The notes beneath the pieces are model-generated. The model ran no database searches. It was not told the DNA's origin and saw only the letters and a program-made list of their open reading frames with translations. A stretch of DNA of 64,000 nucleotides from Curtobacterium pusillum (lineage in GTDB: Bacteria > Actinomycetota > Actinomycetes > Actinomycetales > Microbacteriaceae): contig NZ_VDZH01000004.1 of NCBI RefSeq assembly GCF_007673235.1, positions 1-64,000 of the forward strand, in the 5' to 3' direction. Shown piece by piece: positions 60,727-64,000 of the stretch. How positions within the stretch are numbered: position 1 is the stretch's first letter; each line of letters begins with the position of its first letter. Both the position numbers and the translations under genes were made by a program.

Positions 60727-61008
60727 GCGCAGCGTGCGGCGCACGGCGCACGGCGCAGCGTGCGGCGCACGGCGCACGGCGCAGCGTGCGAGGTTCCGCG
60801 CACCGTGGCATCGCGCACGGCTCGCACGGCGCACGGAACCTCGCACACTACGGACTGGAGGCACGGCGCGGCGCCGCCACGCGCCTCCAGTCCGACCACA
60901 CGCACCACCAGGGCACGCACGGCGCGCGGCACACCCGGCGCAGCGTGCGAGGTTCCGCGCACCGTGGCAGCGCACGCGGCTCGCACCGCGCACGGAACCT
61001 CGCACACT
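60727..61008. repeat. Repeat-filled spacer: 26-bp tandem and 71-bp duplicated palindrome
   Basis: Two exact 26-bp tandem units (60727-60752, 60753-60778) lead into a 71-bp element (60779-60849) that recurs with few changes at 60938-61008. Each 71-bp copy has inverted ends GTGCGAGGTTCCGCGCA and its complement. The spacer 60578-61048 (471 bases) contains the phnD promoter and these repeats and no supported gene. Confidence 0.88.
60852..60893. repeat. 42-bp palindrome of the TGGAGGC family, copy 3
   Basis: Begins GGACTGGAGGCACGGCGCGG and ends GCGCCTCCAGTCC. It lies between the two 71-bp copies in the phnD to EamA spacer. Confidence 0.88.
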
Positions 61009-61048
61009 GCGAGCCGCCCGGCGCGCACGGCGCGGCGCGCGCACCGCG

Positions 61049-61948
61049 TCAGATCGCGAGCAGCGCGATCCCGGCGAGCACCACGACCGACGCGGCGATG
61101 CGCGTCGTCGCGCGACCCTCCCGGAGCACGAGCGCGCCGAACACGCTCACGAGGACGACGCTGACCTCACGCATCGGCGCGACGAGGGCGACCGGTGCGA
61201 TCGTGATCGCGACGAGCACGAGGATGTAGGACAGCGGCGAGAGCACCCCGAACGCGAGCACCCGGCCCCAGTGCGCGCGGAGGACGGGCAGGACCTCGCG
61301 GCGCCGGGGACCGAGGAGTGCGCCGAACAGGACCACCTCCACCGCCGTGCACCCGACCATGAACGCCACCGGTGCCGCTCCGCCGCGGACGAAGTGCGCG
61401 TCCCAGATCGTGTACGCCGCGATCGCCACGCCGGTGAGCAGTCCGGCGACGATGCCGGGGTCGATGCGACGGCGTGGACGGGCCACCACGGGAGCAGAAC
61501 CGGAGGCAACGGCTCCGGGATCCGCCCCGGCGTCGGCGAGGCCCACGGCCACGACGCCGACGAGGACGAGCAGGCCTCCGACGAGCGCGAGCCAGGAGGG
61601 CCGCTCCCCGAGCAGCGTCACCGCGAGCACCACGCTGATCGTCGGCCCGGTCCCCCGCGCCGTCGCGTACACCGTGGACAGCCGTCCGACCCGGTACCCG
61701 CGCTGAAGCACGAGCATGTACGCCACGTGCAGGAGCGCCGAGACGACGATGCCGAGCAGGAACGCCGACACGGTCCCGGTGCCGAGGCCCCCGGTGAACG
61801 GCACGACCCCGATCCACACGACGACACTCGACACGGCGCCGAGCCACAGGAACGGCATCCCGATCCGGCTCACCCCGTGGGCGATGACGTTCCAGGCGGC
61901 GTGCGCCACGGCGGCGGCGAGGACGAGGAGGACGGCGAACGACGACAC
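61049..61948 (-). CDS. EamA/DMT-family transporter
   Basis: A 299-residue membrane protein with about ten hydrophobic segments and two EamA repeats (about 5-135 and 155-295): AHAAWNVIAHG at the start of repeat 1, ALLHVAYMLVLQRGYRVGRLSTVYATARGTGP, and ALLGVLSPLSYILVLVAI-like segments in repeat 2. EamA proteins export metabolites or import small solutes. Its position inside the phosphonate locus suggests, but does not prove, a linked role. GTG 61948 with AAGGTC upstream. Confidence 0.8.
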   Translation of the reverse strand: MSSFAVLLVLAAAVAHAAWNVIAHGVSRIGMPFLWLGAVSSVVVWIGVVPFTGGLGTGTVSAFLLGIVVSALLHVAYMLVLQRGYRVGRLSTVYATARGTGPTISVVLAVTLLGERPSWLALVGGLLVLVGVVAVGLADAGADPGAVASGSAPVVARPRRRIDPGIVAGLLTGVAIAAYTIWDAHFVRGGAAPVAFMVGCTAVEVVLFGALLGPRRREVLPVLRAHWGRVLAFGVLSPLSYILVLVAITIAPVALVAPMREVSVVLVSVFGALVLREGRATTRIAASVVVLAGIALLAI

Positions 61949-62256
61949 GGGCAGGACCTTCCGCCCGGCGCGCGGCGCGTCGGGACCAGGTCCTCCAGGC
62001 TTTTGTCCGTTCAGATGACGGTCCGCACTCGGCGGCGGGCCGTGGCGCCGCTCGGACCAGACGGCCGGTGTGTCCCGGAACCCTAGGCGCTGTCGAGGGC
62101 ACGGTAACACCGGTCGGGCGGCGAGCGCCAACCTGTCCGGACAGGTGCGGGTGCCGGTTCACCGGGCGTTCGTCGGAGGGGTGCCGGGCCGAACGCCCGC
62201 CGTCACGCGGCCCCGATGGTCTGGCGGCTCGTCCGACCTCGAGAAAGGCCTCGACC
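61949..62256 (+). promoter_or_regulatory. 308-base upstream region of the phosphodiesterase gene with PhnF-type operator
   Basis: Contains the third CCTGTCCGGACAGG palindrome (62132-62145). A 10-bp perfect hairpin CGGGCGTTCG/CGAACGCCCG (62163-62172, 62190-62199) lies in the probable 5' untranslated region. No gene is seen. The operator places the secreted enzyme in the phosphonate regulon. Confidence 0.75.
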
Positions 62257-63777
62257 TTGCGCACCAGAACGACCATCCCCCTCGCCGTCGCGGCGGTCAC
62301 CGTCGCCGCGACCGCCCTCGTCGGCGGCACCGCCGTCGCCGCGGCACCCGCTCCGGCCACACCCTCCGCGGCCGCGGCCGCCAGCACCGAGCACGTCGTC
62401 GTGATCGGCATCGACGGCGCGCTCCTCGACCGCATCGCCGCGGCCGACGCCCCGAACCTCGACGCGATGATCGCGTCCGGCTACTCGTCGAAGACCTCGC
62501 TGTACGCCTCCCCGATGGCGCCGACCCTGTCGGGCCCGGGTTGGGCGACGAACCTCACCGGTGTCTGGCCGGACAAGCACCGGGTGCTCAGCAACACCTG
62601 GGGCACCACGACCGGGCTCGACCGGTACCCCGACTTCCTCACCCGGCTCGAGCGGGCGAACAGTGCCCTGACGACCTACGCGGACGCCAGCTGGAACCCC
62701 ATCGTCGACGGCTCCGTCGGCACTCCGCTCGTCCAGACCGTCGACCAGCGGTACGCCGCGTCGAGCGACGCCGACGCCGCGGCGAACGCCGTCTCGACCC
62801 TGCGGACGACCGGGCCGAACGCGTCCTTCGTGCACTTCGACGACGTCGACCACGCCGGTCACTCGTACGGCGCCGCGTCGCAGCAGTACCTCGACGCGAT
62901 CGCCGAGGTCGACGGCTACGTCGGGCAGCTCCGCGCCGCCGTGCAGTCCCGTCCCACGTACTCGTCCGAACGTTGGTCGTTCATCGTGACCGCCGACCAC
63001 GGGCACACCGACGCAGGCGGTCACGGCGGCAGCACCCCGGCGGAGCGGTCGGCGTTCATCCTGAAGACCGGCCCCGGCATCGCGAAGCAGACCCCGGCGA
63101 TCCGGCCGAAGAACGTGGACATCGCGGCCGACGTCCTCGCGACGTTCGGGGTCGCACGACCGGCGGACCTCGACGGACGTCCGCTGGCGACGGTCTCGAC
63201 CGACCCGTTCGACACCATGGTCGGTGCGCTGCGACCCCGCGTCGACGAGACCGGCATCCCCGCCGGGACCCTCGGGTGGACGCACAGCATGCCGTCCGGG
63301 TGGAGCGTCGACAACACCGGCATGGGCACGGGCGGCGTGACGGAGTGGGCGGGCTGGAGCCTGACCACCGACGAGTTCTGGACGCAGTCCCAGCGCGACC
63401 AGTCCCGCGAGACCAACGTCCGCGAACGCGGGGTCTTCGCCGTCGCGGACTCGGACGAGTGGGCGGACAAGACCCACACGGGGACGTTCGACTCGCGCAT
63501 CACGTCGCAGCCGTACTCGGTGGCCGGCAAGACCTCGGCGACGGTGTCGTTCGGCAACCACTACCGGCAGGACGGCACGCAGCGGGCCACCGTGCTCGTC
63601 TCGTTCGACGGCGGTGCCTTCCGGCAGGTCGCCTCGTACGCGTCGGACCACATCGCGCAGACCGCCTCGGTGCCGGTGACCGTCCCCGCCGGCGCGAAGC
63701 AGGTCCGGGTGCAGTGGGCCCTGACGGACGCCGACAACGCCTGGTACTGGGCGATCGACGACCCGCAGGTGCGCTGA
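62257..63777 (+). CDS. Secreted type I phosphodiesterase/alkaline-phosphatase-family enzyme
   Basis: A 506-residue exported protein. The signal peptide has RTRT, a hydrophobic core and AVAAA near residue 30. The catalytic domain (about 45-330) has metal ligands IGIDGALLD, nucleophile region SPMAPTLSGPGWATNLTG (Thr or Ser), HFDDVDHAGHSYG and TADHGHTDAGGHGG. The C-terminal 170 residues are a beta-rich domain. Such enzymes cleave phosphodiesters or phosphonate monoesters. With a PhnF-type operator it may release phosphonate or phosphate from extracellular esters for PhnCDE. TTG start with AAAGG eight bases upstream. Confidence 0.83.
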   Translation: MRTRTTIPLAVAAVTVAATALVGGTAVAAAPAPATPSAAAAASTEHVVVIGIDGALLDRIAAADAPNLDAMIASGYSSKTSLYASPMAPTLSGPGWATNLTGVWPDKHRVLSNTWGTTTGLDRYPDFLTRLERANSALTTYADASWNPIVDGSVGTPLVQTVDQRYAASSDADAAANAVSTLRTTGPNASFVHFDDVDHAGHSYGAASQQYLDAIAEVDGYVGQLRAAVQSRPTYSSERWSFIVTADHGHTDAGGHGGSTPAERSAFILKTGPGIAKQTPAIRPKNVDIAADVLATFGVARPADLDGRPLATVSTDPFDTMVGALRPRVDETGIPAGTLGWTHSMPSGWSVDNTGMGTGGVTEWAGWSLTTDEFWTQSQRDQSRETNVRERGVFAVADSDEWADKTHTGTFDSRITSQPYSVAGKTSATVSFGNHYRQDGTQRATVLVSFDGGAFRQVASYASDHIAQTASVPVTVPAGAKQVRVQWALTDADNAWYWAIDDPQVR

Positions 63778-63780
63778 CAC

Positions 63781-63826
63781 GTCGGCCGGCCGGTGGCGTA
63801 CCCTCAACGCCACCGACCGGCCCGAC
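63781..63826. terminator. Hairpin after the phosphodiesterase gene
   Basis: CGGTGGCGT (63791-63799) pairs with ACGCCACCG (63807-63815) over a 7-base loop. Outer GTCGG(G)CCGG arms extend the stem to 63781-63826. It separates the phosphodiesterase from the next gene. Confidence 0.7.
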
Positions 63827-63839
63827 GAAGGAGTCAGCG

Positions 63840-64000
63840 ATGCCCGCACGGTTCGTGTACTGGATGAACATCTCGCTCGACGGCTTCATCGAAGCCCGGG
63901 CCGGGGACCACCACGACCTCGGCGGCCCGGACTGGATCCGCATCGACGAGCAGCTCCACCGCTTCTTCAACGAGCGAGCGAAGGCGATGACGATGGGCGT
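63840..64000 (+). CDS. Dihydrofolate-reductase-family protein (RibD C-terminal type), N-terminal part
   Basis: The gene runs off the window. The 53 visible residues begin MPARFVYWMNISLDGFIEAR, the usual start of the RibD_C/DHFR-like family (MNxSLDGFI). They continue with GGPDWIRIDEQLHRFFNERAKAMTMG. GAAGGAG lies six bases before ATG 63840. Function is unassigned; such stand-alone proteins are mostly small reductases of unknown substrate. Confidence 0.8.
   Translation, partial: MPARFVYWMNISLDGFIEARAGDHHDLGGPDWIRIDEQLHRFFNERAKAMTMG

Overview
The window is chromosomal DNA of a very GC-rich actinobacterium. Codon use, frequent GTG and TTG starts, ATGA/GTGA gene overlaps and the family make-up fit Microbacteriaceae, and Curtobacterium would be my guess; that assignment is inferred from style, not from a marker gene. 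No tRNA, rRNA body, CRISPR array, transposase or phage gene is visible. The first 45 bases, read leftward, look like an rRNA leader.

Layout: 450-5066 is housekeeping (rlmN, an NlpC/P60 cell-wall hydrolase, a PNPOx-like protein divergent from a MocR regulator). 5208-19104 is a ten-gene same-strand catabolic operon plus its DeoR regulator: two M20 deacylases, three amidase-signature enzymes, a CUT2-type ABC importer, a hydroxylysine-kinase-like phosphotransferase and an AGXT2L-like PLP enzyme. I read it as uptake and breakdown of an acylated or amidated amino alcohol by a kinase/phospho-lyase route. 19090-20746 is an AbiEi-like/Fic pair with its own operator. 20806-24559 is a LacI-controlled M28 peptidase/TenA/GATase1-like operon. 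24565-28382 holds an alpha/beta hydrolase, an AraC regulator and a YtrA-type regulator with a DUF1648 membrane protein.

28690-38147 is a nearly complete oxidative D-apiose/D-apionate pathway: lactonase ApnL, oxidoisomerase ApnO, decarboxylase OiaC, then LerK, LerI and DerI converting L-erythrulose to erythrose 4-phosphate, with an MFS importer and a FadR-type regulator. The perfect palindrome AACCGGTT occurs at both promoter regions. 38280-42074 encodes one polypeptide joining a cellulose-synthase-like GT2 to an OafA-type acyltransferase and an SGNH domain. 43052-51410 is a second LacI regulon (TIM-barrel epimerase, DUF993, Gfo/Idh, a Gfo/Idh-DUF6807 fusion, an MHS transporter) tied together by a shared operator around GGAAAGCGCTTGC.

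52231-63777 is a phosphonate locus: a PhnF-like regulator, phosphonatase-like HAD, HpnZ-type dehydrogenase, PhnM, HpnW/PbfD-type FAD enzyme, PhnE-PhnE fusion, PhnC and PhnD. CCTGTCCGGACAGG stands at three promoters, including that of a secreted phosphodiesterase. No C-P lyase genes are present. Gene-end spacers are filled with large imperfect palindromes. One 42-bp family (core CTGGAGGC...GCCTCCAG) occurs intact three times, and half-copies sit inside or beside coding sequence, including the linker of the GT2/acyltransferase fusion.
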